Part shown: piece by piece, positions 1 through 8,781 of the stretch | Layout of the letters: each line of letters starts with the position of its first letter | Numbering within the stretch: position 1 is the stretch's first letter | Assembly: GCF_034314045.1 (NCBI RefSeq) | Contig: NZ_JAVIWL010000001.1 | Location: forward strand, 5,084,001-5,148,000 | Source of the DNA: Glaciimonas sp. CA11.2 | Lineage (GTDB): Bacteria; Pseudomonadota; Gammaproteobacteria; Burkholderiales; Burkholderiaceae_D | Direction: 5' to 3' | DNA length: 64,000 nucleotides | Position numbers and translations under genes: made by a program | Notes under the pieces: model-generated | Databases searched by the model: none | Told to the model about the DNA's origin: nothing | Seen by the model: the letters and a program-made list of their open reading frames with translations, nothing else

Positions 1-230
1 TGGCGGAACCGCAGATTGCTTTAGCTGGCGGTAGTGACGGAATGGATTTAGTGCGTACAATCGTGGCTGGTGCAAAACAACGCCTGACCAAAAACGGTGT
101 GTTGATCGTGGAAATCGGTAACGAACGCGCATTTGCCGAAGCAGCATTCCCTGATATGGAAATGACATGGGTATCGACCAGCGCGGGCGATGACATGGTG
201 TTTTTATTAACAGCCGATCAGCTGCCTTAA
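1..230 (+). CDS. prmB: PrmB, ribosomal protein L3 glutamine methyltransferase, C-terminal end only
   Basis: The reading frame is open from the first base of the window, so the 5' end of the gene lies outside. The visible tail contains the EPQIALAGGSDG stretch followed by a segment ending GDDMVFLLT, which fits the end of the HemK/PrmB class of N5-glutamine methyltransferases. PrmB methylates a glutamine of ribosomal protein L3 with S-adenosylmethionine in the cytoplasm. The catalytic NPPY motif is upstream and cannot be seen, so the closely related PrmA/PrmC-type enzymes are excluded only by the tail pattern. A strong intrinsic terminator follows about 35 bases after the stop. Confidence 0.8.
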   Translation, partial: AEPQIALAGGSDGMDLVRTIVAGAKQRLTKNGVLIVEIGNERAFAEAAFPDMEMTWVSTSAGDDMVFLLTADQLP

Positions 231-265
231 CAACAAGAAGATGCCAGAATTTAGGCAAATTGATA

Positions 266-296
266 AAAGCGCCTTATCATAGGCGCTTTCTTTTTT
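266..296 (+). terminator. Intrinsic terminator of prmB
   Basis: A 9-bp perfect stem (AAAGCGCCT pairing with AGGCGCTTT) with a 6-base loop is followed by C and six T residues. It sits just after the prmB stop and isolates the downstream ABC-F gene, which must have its own promoter in 300-500. Confidence 0.9.
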
Positions 297-504
297 AGGG
301 AAGCACGCTAAAAGTGGCAGGAAGGGTTAAATATCCGACGATTTTGGGTGTTTAATAGTCTTTCCTGACTTACTGAAGATTCAATCAATGATTGACCGCC
401 ATAATTGATGCTAAATGTGCTTCCAGGCATGCAGCATTTATTCTGGTCAATGTGAATACTGCGTCACTTAGCTTCCCCCAACGCATTTCCAACACACCAT
501 TTTC

Positions 505-2511
505 ATGATACGTTTCCTACAAGTTTCAATGATGCGCGGCATCAAGCCGCTGCTCGACAAAGTCGATATTACCCTCAATCCGGGTGACAAAATCGGCCTG
601 ATCGGGGCTAACGGCGCCGGTAAATCAAGCCTGTTCGGACTATTACGCGGCGAACTTCACGCCGATGCCGGCGAGATCGACTTTCCCTCCAAATGGCGCA
701 TGGCATACGTCGCGCAGGAAACCCCTGCCCTTGACCGTCCAGCGTTGGAATACGCCATTGATGGCGACATCACGCTGCGTCGTCTGGAAGAAGAATTGGC
801 TTTTCTGGAAAGTGAACCGGAAAGCGCTGCCAATGGCACGTTGATCGGCGATTTGTATAGTGCGCTGGCCGACGCCGATGCGTACACGGTGCGCTCACGT
901 GGTGAACAATTATTGACCGGCCTTGGTTTCTCAATGGCACAAATGCAAGAACCCGTCGCCAGTTTTTCCGGTGGTTGGCGTATGCGTTTGAATCTGGCGC
1001 AAGCGCTGATGTGTCCGTCCGACTTGTTGCTGCTTGATGAACCGACCAACCATTTGGATCTTGATGCCATTATCTGGCTCGAAGACTGGCTCAAACGCTA
1101 TACTGGCACACTGATTATCATCTCGCATGATCGCGACTTCCTTGACGGCGTCGTCAATGTCATCGTGCATATCGACGAACGCAAATTGAAGCGTTATACC
1201 GGCAACTATTCATCATTCGAACGACAACGTGCTGCGCAAATGATTCTGGCCGCTGGTGCGCTTGAAAAGCAAACCCGTCAACGCGCACATCTTGAATCAT
1301 TTATCAGTCGCTTCAAGGCGCAGGCAAGCAAAGCCCGTCAAGCGCAAAGCCGGATGAAAGCACTCGCCAAAATGGAAGAGCTGGCACCACTGCGCGCCGC
1401 TGCTGAATTTTCTTTTGAGTTTCGTGAGCCACTGAGTGCGCCTAATCCGTTATTGACGATGGAAGATGTCAGCGCCGGTTATCGGATTGAAAGCGCAACC
1501 AGCCATGATGTCACGGAAAAAGTTATCATCGCCGGGATCAACTTCTCACTGCAAATTGGTCAGCGAATTGGATTGCTGGGCGTCAATGGTGCGGGTAAAT
1601 CAACCTTCATCAAAACCATTGCAGAGGAACTGAAACCACTGCACGGTGACGCCCAGTTCGGTAAAGGTTTGTCGATTGGCTATTTTGCCCAGCATCAAGT
1701 TGAAATGCTGCGTCATGACGAATCACCGTTATGGCATTTGGCAAAAATTGCGCCGACGACGCGTGAACAAGAACTACGCAATTTCTTGGGTAGCTTTAAC
1801 TTCAACGGCCCGATGGTAACCAGTTCTATCGCACCGTTCTCCGGTGGCGAAAAAGCCCGTCTGGCCTTAGCCTTGATCGTCTGGCAGCGCCCCAACCTGC
1901 TGCTGCTGGATGAGCCGACCAACCATCTGGACCTGGAAACCCGCGAAGCGTTGACCATGGCGCTGGCGCAATTCGAAGGCACGCTGGTACTGGTATCGCA
2001 TGATCGTCATCTGTTACGCGCAACGACCGATCAATTCATTATCGTTGCCGATGGCAAAGTGGAACCGTTTGACGGCGATCTGGACGACTACAAAGACTGG
2101 CTATTCAAAACCAAGCTTGCTGCCAAAAACGTTGGTAAAGATGCCGGCTTACCTAAAACCAAGGAAACCGCAAAAATCACCAGCGCAGTCGCACCCGCCG
2201 CAGCGCCGCAGGTTGACAGCGCAGACCGCCGCGAACAAAAACGTCAGGATGCAGAGGCGCGTCAAAAACTCGCGTCGTTGAAAAAGCCGATCGAATCAAA
2301 GATCAAACGTTTAGATGAGCAGTTAGCAAAACGTAACGCACAAAAAGCAACCGTTGATACGCATCTGGCCAATCCGGAAGTGTACGATAAAGATAAGAAG
2401 AAAGAGCTCACAACTTTGCTGACCGATCAGGCGTTTTACGCCAAAGAGTTGGCACAACTGGAGGCTGAATGGCTAGAACAGCAGGAAGCATTGGAACAGC
2501 TGGGCAACTAA
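505..2511 (+). CDS. yheS: ABC-F family ATPase, YheS type
   Basis: This is a 668-residue soluble protein with two ABC ATPase cassettes and no membrane segments, as in ABC-F translation factors. Walker A motifs lie near residues 34-41 (GANGAGKS) and 359-366 (GVNGAGKS). Signature motifs SFSGG (about 153) and PFSGG (about 444) are present, and both Walker B motifs read LLLLDEPTNHLDL. The opening and the ETPALDRPALEYAIDGD stretch closely resemble E. coli YheS. A charged, coiled-coil tail follows residue 575. ABC-F proteins bind the ribosomal E site and relieve stalled translation; the precise role of YheS is less settled. The next gene begins inside its last 43 bases, suggesting coupled translation. 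Confidence 0.85.
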   Translation: MIRFLQVSMMRGIKPLLDKVDITLNPGDKIGLIGANGAGKSSLFGLLRGELHADAGEIDFPSKWRMAYVAQETPALDRPALEYAIDGDITLRRLEEELAFLESEPESAANGTLIGDLYSALADADAYTVRSRGEQLLTGLGFSMAQMQEPVASFSGGWRMRLNLAQALMCPSDLLLLDEPTNHLDLDAIIWLEDWLKRYTGTLIIISHDRDFLDGVVNVIVHIDERKLKRYTGNYSSFERQRAAQMILAAGALEKQTRQRAHLESFISRFKAQASKARQAQSRMKALAKMEELAPLRAAAEFSFEFREPLSAPNPLLTMEDVSAGYRIESATSHDVTEKVIIAGINFSLQIGQRIGLLGVNGAGKSTFIKTIAEELKPLHGDAQFGKGLSIGYFAQHQVEMLRHDESPLWHLAKIAPTTREQELRNFLGSFNFNGPMVTSSIAPFSGGEKARLALALIVWQRPNLLLLDEPTNHLDLETREALTMALAQFEGTLVLVSHDRHLLRATTDQFIIVADGKVEPFDGDLDDYKDWLFKTKLAAKNVGKDAGLPKTKETAKITSAVAPAAAPQVDSADRREQKRQDAEARQKLASLKKPIESKIKRLDEQLAKRNAQKATVDTHLANPEVYDKDKKKELTTLLTDQAFYAKELAQLEAEWLEQQEALEQLGN

Positions 2512-3443
2512 CCAAGGTGCGCAATACTGCAGATAAGACGATTGACGGTATTGACTCCTCCGATGCTAAAGATGCCAAAGATGATGCAGCTGGCCAGCAA
2601 AACGCTGGTCACGCTTCCCGTGTATCAACCTTTTCCATCATTGGTTGCGGTAAAGTGGGAAAAACGCTTGCGCGGCTTTGGCGCGCGCACCAGACATTCC
2701 AGTTACTGGACATACTAAATCGCTCGTCCGACAGCGCACAGCGAGCCTGCGCGTTCATCGGCGGCGGTACTCCCGTCAACACCTATGCCGAGTTGCGCCA
2801 CGCAGACGTCTACCTGATCGCTGCTGGTGACGATCAGATAGCCGCCTGTTGTGCAGCACTTGCCGCTAGTGGAAAGCTCTCTGCGCGCAGCGTCGTCTTC
2901 CATTGCAGCGGCGCGTTAAGTTCCGATACACTGATTTCTGCGGCCGAGCAAGGCGCAGCAGTTGCCAGTATTCATCCAATTCGTAGCTTTGCCGATCCAC
3001 AAACGGTTGTTGAAGACTTCGCCGGCACTTACTGCGGCAGCGAAGGAGACAGCATAGCGCTCGCCCGACTGATTCCCGCGTTCGACGCCATAGGCGGATG
3101 TTGCGTCGCCATCAAACGCGAAAACAAAATTTTGTATCACGCAGCAGCTGTATTTGCATCAAACTATCTGGTAACGCTAATCGATGTGGCCCGCCAAGCA
3201 TATGTAGAGGCGGGTTTGGCGCCCGACGTTGCACTACGCTTAATCGAACCACTGCTCATTGAAAGCGCCACTAACGCCTTTAAGCTAGGCCCGGCAATCG
3301 CCCTTACCGGCCCGATTGCGCGTGGCGACATGGACACCGTCAAGCGACAACGTGACGCGGTGCAGCATTGGAACCCCGAAATTGCCGGGCTATACCAACA
3401 GTTTGAAGGATTGACGTTGCATCTGGCGCGACAAAAACCCTAA
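2469..3443 (+). CDS. DUF2520/Rossmann-fold dehydrogenase-like protein
   Basis: The N-terminal nucleotide-binding fold is shown by GCGKVGKT near residues 59-66. HCSGALSSD and HPIRSFAD motifs follow, then a C-terminal DUF2520 helical domain. This family resembles NADP-dependent ketopantoate and pyrroline-5-carboxylate reductases, but its substrate is unknown. The first 50 residues are low complexity and poorly conserved. I kept the ATG at 2469 because GGAGG stands four bases upstream; a GTG at 2517 just after the yheS stop is a possible alternative. The 43-base overlap with yheS in another frame suggests co-transcription. Function is not assigned. Confidence 0.75.
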   Translation: MARTAGSIGTAGQLTKVRNTADKTIDGIDSSDAKDAKDDAAGQQNAGHASRVSTFSIIGCGKVGKTLARLWRAHQTFQLLDILNRSSDSAQRACAFIGGGTPVNTYAELRHADVYLIAAGDDQIAACCAALAASGKLSARSVVFHCSGALSSDTLISAAEQGAAVASIHPIRSFADPQTVVEDFAGTYCGSEGDSIALARLIPAFDAIGGCCVAIKRENKILYHAAAVFASNYLVTLIDVARQAYVEAGLAPDVALRLIEPLLIESATNAFKLGPAIALTGPIARGDMDTVKRQRDAVQHWNPEIAGLYQQFEGLTLHLARQKP

Positions 3444-3642
3444 AGAAATTCATAAAAGATTTTTCTTTTTACTAAACAACTATCTAACAACCAAACCATT
3501 ACTTCCCATTCGTCAGGATGAGCGCTTAATATAGTCGTTAAAATTTTTATCAACATATACACACGGATGGCCCAAGTCCGCAATTTGCTAATCCCTTTAG
3601 CTTAGCGATATCACTCAATTCACACCGACCGAAGGATTAAAA

Positions 3643-4449
3643 ATGGCTTCAATAAAACTTTCCAGTCTGACCAAAATCGCCGCTGCCGTTCTTATCTCCA
3701 GTTTAGCGGTCAGCGCTTTTGCCGCCGACCTTCTCGATACGATCAAAGCACGCGGAACACTCAAAGTAGCAATGGAAGGCAATTACCCTCCATTCAACTT
3801 TAAAGACCCTAAAAATGGTCAACTTACCGGCTTTGAAGTCGACGTGGCTAATTTGATCGCAGCCAAACTCGGCGTAAAAACAGAGTTCACCACGACTGAA
3901 TGGAGTGGCATTCTGGCGGGCCTGGGTGCAGGAAAATATGACGTGATTCTGAATCAGGTTGGCATCACCGATGAGCGCAAAAAAGCATTCGATTTTTCTA
4001 TTCCGTACACGATTTCCAGTGCGCAGCTGATCGTCCGTAAAGATGAAAAACGCAACTTCACTAGCCTGGAAGATTTAAAAGGTAAAAAACTTGGTCTGGG
4101 ACAAGGCACCAACTTCGAACAAAAAGCGAAAAGTGTCCCAGGTATTGATGTCAAAACGTATCCAGGCTCGCCAGAATATTTATCAGATCTGGCAAGCGGT
4201 CGAATTGATGCAGCCTTGAATGACAGCTTGTTGGTTGGCTATTTGTTAAAAAATACCAAGCTACCGTTAAAAGCCGGTGCACCAATTGGCGCAGTCGATA
4301 AAATTGGTATTCCGTTCCAAAAAGGCAACCCAAAATTTCAGGCTGCTCTTGACAAAGCCATTGAAGACATCCTGAAGGATGGCAGTTTTAAACAAGTGTC
4401 GATGAAATGGTTCGGTATCGATGTCAGCAAACCGCCGACTGCAAAGTGA
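3643..4449 (+). CDS. tcyJ: Periplasmic amino acid-binding protein, cystine type (TcyJ/FliY-like)
   Basis: This 268-residue family 3 solute-binding protein starts with a Sec signal peptide cleaved after AFA near residue 27. The mature part opens with a segment ending GTLKVAMEGNYPPF, then LTGFEVDVA, and closes with KWFGIDVSK. The arrangement and many local matches resemble E. coli FliY/TcyJ, the cystine-binding protein. It would capture cystine or a related polar amino acid in the periplasm and deliver it to the permease encoded next. An intrinsic terminator separates the two genes, so the binding protein should be made in excess. The specificity call rests on family resemblance only. Confidence 0.75.
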   Translation: MASIKLSSLTKIAAAVLISSLAVSAFAADLLDTIKARGTLKVAMEGNYPPFNFKDPKNGQLTGFEVDVANLIAAKLGVKTEFTTTEWSGILAGLGAGKYDVILNQVGITDERKKAFDFSIPYTISSAQLIVRKDEKRNFTSLEDLKGKKLGLGQGTNFEQKAKSVPGIDVKTYPGSPEYLSDLASGRIDAALNDSLLVGYLLKNTKLPLKAGAPIGAVDKIGIPFQKGNPKFQAALDKAIEDILKDGSFKQVSMKWFGIDVSKPPTAK

Positions 4450-4594
4450 TAGCATTTGCGACGTATCATTTGTAAGCCAAAGAGATTTTTTCGGCGATAA
4501 TCTAAGGATGCATCAGATGGATGCCATTAATGCAATGCATTAACAAACCATTCACGGCTTAGCTGTTTTAAAATGAGCGTCTTATCAGCGCAAC

Positions 4595-4630
4595 TATCCC
4601 CGCCCGAATTGTCGTGCGGGGATATTTTTT
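4595..4630 (+). terminator. Intrinsic terminator between binding protein and permease
   Basis: TATCCCCGC pairs perfectly with GCGGGGATA around a 12-base loop and is followed directly by six T residues. It ends 12 bases before the permease ATG, so readthrough RNA would also carry a hairpin against the weak ribosome binding site. It probably sets a high ratio of binding protein to permease. Confidence 0.85.
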
Positions 4631-4642
4631 CACAAAGACATT

Positions 4643-5305
4643 ATGGAATTACTGGAATTGTTGCAGCTTGCACTGCCGACCTTGATAAAAGGCGTGGGCT
4701 ACACCCTGATATTTGCGGTGGCATCAATGCTAGGCGGTCTTCTACTCGGTTTTCCGCTGGCGGTTGCGCGCATTTTGCCGTCGCGCCTGTGTCAATGGCC
4801 TGCCACCGTCTATATCAGCTTGCTACGCGGCACGCCCTTGCTGGTGCAGATTTTTGTGATTTATTATGGCCTGCCAAGCGTTGGCATCAATTTTTCTCCC
4901 TTGACTGCCGGTATCCTTGCATTAAGTCTCAATTCATCAGCCTATCTGTCCGAAAGCCTTCGGGGCGCTATTATTGGTGTGGATAAAGGTCAATGGTCGG
5001 CCAGTTACAGCATCGGTTTGACATATTGGCAGACACTGCGCTATATCGTCGTTCCTCAGGCCATCAGGATTGCCGTGCCTTCGATGAGCAATACACTCAT
5101 CAGTTTAATAAAGGACACGTCCTTAGTGTCGGTCATCACCGTCACGGAACTGATGCTGGCAACTAAAGAAGTCATCGCCGTGACCTTTCGTCCACTGCCC
5201 TTATATCTTGCAGCCGCGGTGATGTATTGGTGTTTAAGCATTTGCTTTGAGCGCCTTCAAAGCCGTCTTGAGAAGAAATTGGGTAAAGCGCATAAAACTA
5301 ACTAA
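4643..5305 (+). CDS. tcyL: Amino acid ABC transporter permease (TcyL-like)
   Basis: This is a 220-residue inner-membrane permease of the His/Glu/Gln/Arg family with about five hydrophobic segments. LRGTPLLVQIFVIYYGLP and SLIKDTSLVSVI are typical, and the whole sequence tracks E. coli TcyL/YecS. The cytoplasmic coupling loop normally reads GQWEAAxSIG, but here it is GQWSASYSIG, so the Glu of the EAA motif is Ser. No ATP-binding subunit gene follows, so the ATPase must be encoded elsewhere. The ATG at 4643 has only a weak Shine-Dalgarno and lies just behind a terminator hairpin. Confidence 0.75.
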   Translation: MELLELLQLALPTLIKGVGYTLIFAVASMLGGLLLGFPLAVARILPSRLCQWPATVYISLLRGTPLLVQIFVIYYGLPSVGINFSPLTAGILALSLNSSAYLSESLRGAIIGVDKGQWSASYSIGLTYWQTLRYIVVPQAIRIAVPSMSNTLISLIKDTSLVSVITVTELMLATKEVIAVTFRPLPLYLAAAVMYWCLSICFERLQSRLEKKLGKAHKTN

Positions 5306-5405
5306 GTTTTATGCGGCTCTTCTGCGCTGTAGAGCGCTAAACCGACTCAAAACCAGCGCTCCGCAATTTGTCTATGCCGGTCCAGATACTTTTAAAGCCA
5401 AATAT

Positions 5406-5561
5406 CTAGAAATTGCTCGGATTATGATCTGGTACCGGATCCTCTTCAGGGCTAGGGACGGGTCCCGGTCCTGGCAATGGTGGCTCTTCCGCCGGGACGG
5501 GTGTTGGCGCGCGGTGCCCAATACTGCCCGCTTGCGATTCAAAAAAGGCTGCTTCAGGCAT
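5406..5561 (-). CDS. Small proline-rich protein, 51 residues
   Basis: On the minus strand an ATG at 5561 opens a 51-codon frame ending with TAG at 5406. The product begins MPEAAFFES and turns into a Pro/Glu-rich stretch with PAEEPPLPGPGPVPSPEED, ending DHNPSNF. GGAG lies about eight bases before the ATG. The strong composition bias and the good ribosome site make it more than a random frame. It lies about 110 bases downstream of another small minus-strand gene and may share its transcript. No function can be given. Confidence 0.5.
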   Translation of the reverse strand: MPEAAFFESQAGSIGHRAPTPVPAEEPPLPGPGPVPSPEEDPVPDHNPSNF

Positions 5562-5671
5562 GCTCTTCTCCGTCTGATGTAAGATTTTTATCGACAGTTC
5601 TCAAGGACAACTCTCAGTTCAAGCTCCCCATTACGCCAATCAATGGCGCTGATAACTTTTAAAATCTGAGT

Positions 5672-5911
5672 TTACTCCGTCAACGCAATCAAATTATCAA
5701 CCTCAATTTTAGCAAAATCGACACTGCTATCGAACGCCGTATCACGGGTCGAATGTGCACTTTCCGTATTATTTCTACTAGTAACCTGAGCGCCAGCAAT
5801 AAGAATTTGGTATCCATCGTGCCAAAGATCATCGTGGCCTTGCGTCGGCAGTGGCACGATGGTGTAACCACGATAGTCAATATTTTCATTTTGATTATCA
5901 GCTGAGAGCAT
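5672..5911 (-). CDS. Small hypothetical protein, 79 residues
   Basis: The ATG at 5911 is preceded by an excellent GGAGGTAAAAA ribosome binding site. The protein has a compact YRGYTIVPLPTQGHDDLWHDGY start that recalls small single-domain proteins with a YxGYxIxP pattern seen in betaproteobacteria; I cannot name the family with certainty. It has no signal peptide or membrane segment. It is divergent from the ferritin-like gene at 6126 and upstream of the proline-rich small gene on the same strand. Function is unknown. Confidence 0.6.
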   Translation of the reverse strand: MLSADNQNENIDYRGYTIVPLPTQGHDDLWHDGYQILIAGAQVTSRNNTESAHSTRDTAFDSSVDFAKIEVDNLIALTE

Positions 5912-6125
5912 TTTTTACCTCCATTGAATTGGTCGGAAATTTATCTAAATATCCTAGCATGCGACCGAAAATTACGCATCTCGTGTCGATGGTGTACTGT
6001 GTAAGAGTGATAACGTTATTGAAAGTGAACCAAATCCATTGTTATTCGTCCTACTTGCAGTGGTGCAAGAATCTATGCGTTTTCATTATCCACCCGCAGT
6101 CTCAACTAGTTTGGAGAGATCGATC

Positions 6126-6986
6126 ATGACAACACACAGCACGCACAGCGAGGACGAATCGACCACAGAGCATCAGCAAACCCCGCATTGGCGTATTGAC
6201 GACCTGGCATTCTCGACAATCGATATTCCAGCCGTTCGTTCGGACGAAAATCTATTTTATCTCGTCGCCTGCGCCTCATTTGTAGAAAGCGGTTCCGATT
6301 TATATACGCAAAATTTAATTGCTTATTACGGTGACGATCCAGAAATAGCCGACTGGTTAACCCACTATTGGGAAGTAGAAGAACTACAGCACGGCAATGC
6401 CTTAAAAGCGTACATTGCCCACGTCTGGCCAGAATTCAACTGGCAACTTGCCTATAACGATTTTCTCGAAGAGTATTCGCGTTATTGCAAGGTCGAACTG
6501 CTTGAGCCTAGCAAAGCCCTTGAAATGGTCGCCCGTTGCGTTGTCGAAACTGGCACTGCCACTTTCTATCAAGCATTAGCCCGCAGCACCAATGAGCCTG
6601 TCATGCGCGATTTAGCAACGCTGATCGCAAACGACGAAGTTAATCATTACAAACATTTCTTCCGCTATTTTCGCCGTTTGCGCCAAAAGGAAGGCTTAAG
6701 TCGCCGCCATATTTTCGGTGCTTTGCGCCGACGCACATTTGAAATGAAAACCGAAGATAGTGCATGCGCTTTACGGCACGTCTTCAAGTTCCGCGAACCA
6801 GAACACGCCAACGACTCCTTACGTTTAAAAACAATTAGCGCAATGATGAATACGACCGTGCGCACCAATCTGCGCGCCGATATGACTATTAAAATGATGA
6901 TGCGCCCTCTCGACCTGCCACCCGTACTCCAAACTCTGGTCGCCTATCCGGTGACACAAATTATGAACCGGGTTTTTTTACGTTAG
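6126..6986 (+). CDS. Ferritin-like diiron protein
   Basis: I chose the ATG at 6126 because GGAGAG stands about seven bases upstream; an upstream extension to 6039 has no such site. The 286-residue product shows the four-helix diiron pattern: Glu54, Glu86-x-x-His89 (EELQH), Glu141 and Glu171-x-x-His174 (EVNH). This set of ligands is that of ferritin-like oxygenases, acyl-ACP desaturases and related oxidases. The helical region is followed by a basic C-terminal third. It has no signal peptide and is likely cytoplasmic. The substrate is not evident, and the gene stands alone between divergent small genes and the urea transporter. Confidence 0.7.
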   Translation: MTTHSTHSEDESTTEHQQTPHWRIDDLAFSTIDIPAVRSDENLFYLVACASFVESGSDLYTQNLIAYYGDDPEIADWLTHYWEVEELQHGNALKAYIAHVWPEFNWQLAYNDFLEEYSRYCKVELLEPSKALEMVARCVVETGTATFYQALARSTNEPVMRDLATLIANDEVNHYKHFFRYFRRLRQKEGLSRRHIFGALRRRTFEMKTEDSACALRHVFKFREPEHANDSLRLKTISAMMNTTVRTNLRADMTIKMMMRPLDLPPVLQTLVAYPVTQIMNRVFLR

Positions 6987-7085
6987 GATTTTGGAGCTAG
7001 TCCGTGCGCCAAAGCACTTCATCACGTTTTCCGCTCACCAATCTGGCCGCAGTGGTAACAATATCACGCCCTAAAATAATCCGAC

Positions 7086-7102
7086 CGCACTAACTCAGTG
7101 CG
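7086..7102. promoter_or_regulatory. Putative NtrC binding site upstream of urtA
   Basis: CGCACTAACTCAGTGCG is an inverted repeat with the GCAC-N7-GTGC layout of NtrC enhancer sites (TGCACC-N5-GGTGCA). It lies about 140 bases upstream of a sigma54-like promoter, a normal enhancer distance, and ahead of urea uptake genes that are commonly nitrogen regulated. A simple hairpin is the alternative. Confidence 0.5.
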
Positions 7103-7235
7103 CAGTCAGGTTGTGCTTTTACTAACACGCACTCAAAAGACGCGCACTTTCGGCCCACGGTTCGAATGCTGTCTATCTTATAACCCTATTGTCATAAAAC
7201 TGATTCCCCAGTGCAATTTCCAAGGGTGATGCCAT

Positions 7236-7251
7236 TGGCATGCATCCTGCT
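7236..7251 (+). promoter_or_regulatory. Putative sigma54 promoter of urtA
   Basis: TGGCATGCATCCTGCT matches TGGCAC-N5-TTGCT at the invariant GG (-24) and GC (-12) with correct spacing and two mismatches. Transcription would start near 7263, about 55 bases before the urtA ATG. The remainder of the 331-base gap 6987-7317 shows no gene. Confidence 0.5.
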
Positions 7252-7317
7252 AATACAGGTGGGAGGCTAGTACAAATAGTGATTGCCCTCTCATCCATAC
7301 ATAACAAGGGGATTTAC

Positions 7318-8571
7318 ATGACACGTCGCACAGTCTTAAAAGCTACAGCACTTGGGGCATTCGCACTCGCCGCAGCATCTTGGCTGCCGTCGGCGTTTGC
7401 CGCCGACACCATCAAAGTCGGTATTCTGCACTCCCTATCAGGCACCATGGCAATTTCAGAGACATCTTTGAAAGATGTCGCGCTGATGACCATCGCAGAA
7501 ATCAATGCGCACGGCGGTGTTATGGGCAAACAATTGGAGCCGGTCGTCGTCGATCCAGCTTCCAACTGGCCGCTATTCGCTGAAAAAGCGCGTCAACTGA
7601 TTTCACAAGACAAGGTTTCAGTAGTATTTGGCTGCTGGACATCAGTGTCACGTAAATCGGTTCTTCCGGTTTTCAAAGAAACCAACAGCCTGTTGTTCTA
7701 CCCGGTCCAATACGAAGGTGAAGAATTAGAGAAAAACGTTTTCTACACCGGCGCTGCACCAAACCAGCAAGCTATTCCTGCGACAGAATATCTGATGTCA
7801 AAAGAAGGCGGCGGAGCTAAACGCTTTGTACTGCTGGGAACCGACTATGTCTATCCACGCACAACCAACAAAATTTTGCGTGCCTTCCTGCATAGCAAAG
7901 GTGTCAAAGATACTGACATCGACGAAGTGTATACACCGTTCGGTCACTCCGACTATCAAACCATCGTTGCTAACATCAAGAAGTTTGCAGCAGGCGGCAA
8001 GACTGCCGTTATCTCGACCATCAACGGCGACTCCAATGTTCCTTTCTACAAAGAACTGGGCAATGCGGGCTTGAAAGCTACTGACGTTCCAGTCGTTGCT
8101 TTCTCAGTCGGTGAAGAAGAGTTGCGCGGCGTGGATACCAAGCCATTGGTTGGCCATCTGGCTGCATGGAATTATTTTGAGTCGATCAAAAATCCTATCA
8201 ATGCTGCATTCATTAAAAAATGGAAAGCCTACGCAGTTGCGCAAAAACTACCTAACGCCAGCACTGTCGTGACGAACGATCCAATGGAAGCGACCTATGT
8301 CGGCATCTACATGTGGAAACAAGCAGTAGAAAAAGCGAAATCGACTGATACCGATAAAGTCATCGCCGCGATGGGCGGTCAGAAATTCAATGCGCCGTCA
8401 GGCTATGTATTGGAAATGGACGCCACCAATCACCATCTGCACAAGCCAGTAATGATCGCCGAAATCAAAGCTGACGGTCAGTTCAACGTCGTCAACAAGA
8501 CCAAGACCACTATCCGCGCGCAACCCTGGAGCCCATACATCGTGGGTAACGAGAGCAAGCAAAAGCTGTAA
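7318..8571 (+). CDS. urtA: Urea ABC transporter, periplasmic binding protein UrtA
   Basis: The 417-residue product belongs to the type 1 periplasmic binding proteins. Its N-terminus carries a twin-arginine-like signal (TRRTVLK) and a hydrophobic stretch ending PSAFA, so export may use Tat. The mature part starts DTIKVGILHSLSGTMAISE, typical of UrtA/FmdD-type urea and short-chain amide binders. The ATG at 7318 follows AAGGGG; the frame extends upstream to 7240 without a better start. It heads the urtABCDE set beside urease, which fixes the substrate as urea with good confidence. Likely induced by nitrogen limitation through the upstream NtrC/sigma54-like elements. Confidence 0.92.
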   Translation: MTRRTVLKATALGAFALAAASWLPSAFAADTIKVGILHSLSGTMAISETSLKDVALMTIAEINAHGGVMGKQLEPVVVDPASNWPLFAEKARQLISQDKVSVVFGCWTSVSRKSVLPVFKETNSLLFYPVQYEGEELEKNVFYTGAAPNQQAIPATEYLMSKEGGGAKRFVLLGTDYVYPRTTNKILRAFLHSKGVKDTDIDEVYTPFGHSDYQTIVANIKKFAAGGKTAVISTINGDSNVPFYKELGNAGLKATDVPVVAFSVGEEELRGVDTKPLVGHLAAWNYFESIKNPINAAFIKKWKAYAVAQKLPNASTVVTNDPMEATYVGIYMWKQAVEKAKSTDTDKVIAAMGGQKFNAPSGYVLEMDATNHHLHKPVMIAEIKADGQFNVVNKTKTTIRAQPWSPYIVGNESKQKL

Positions 8572-8781
8572 TCGTCTCATTGCAATAAGTGTCAACGGCC
8601 TCATTCACCACGCATGATCATAAGATTTAGCGCGGCGAATGAGGAAATGAGGATACAGCAAAGTATCGATGCATTACCAAACTCTAGCAACACCATTTCT
8701 TGTTGAGATGAACTGCTTCTGACGGCTTGCTTCAAGTCCGTCACCGCAGACAACGCTTTACCTTACTCAAAAAAGAATGCA

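Noticed and set aside
4573..4986. 137-codon plus-strand frame over the permease start
   Set aside because: It overlaps a well-supported permease in another frame and spans a terminator hairpin.
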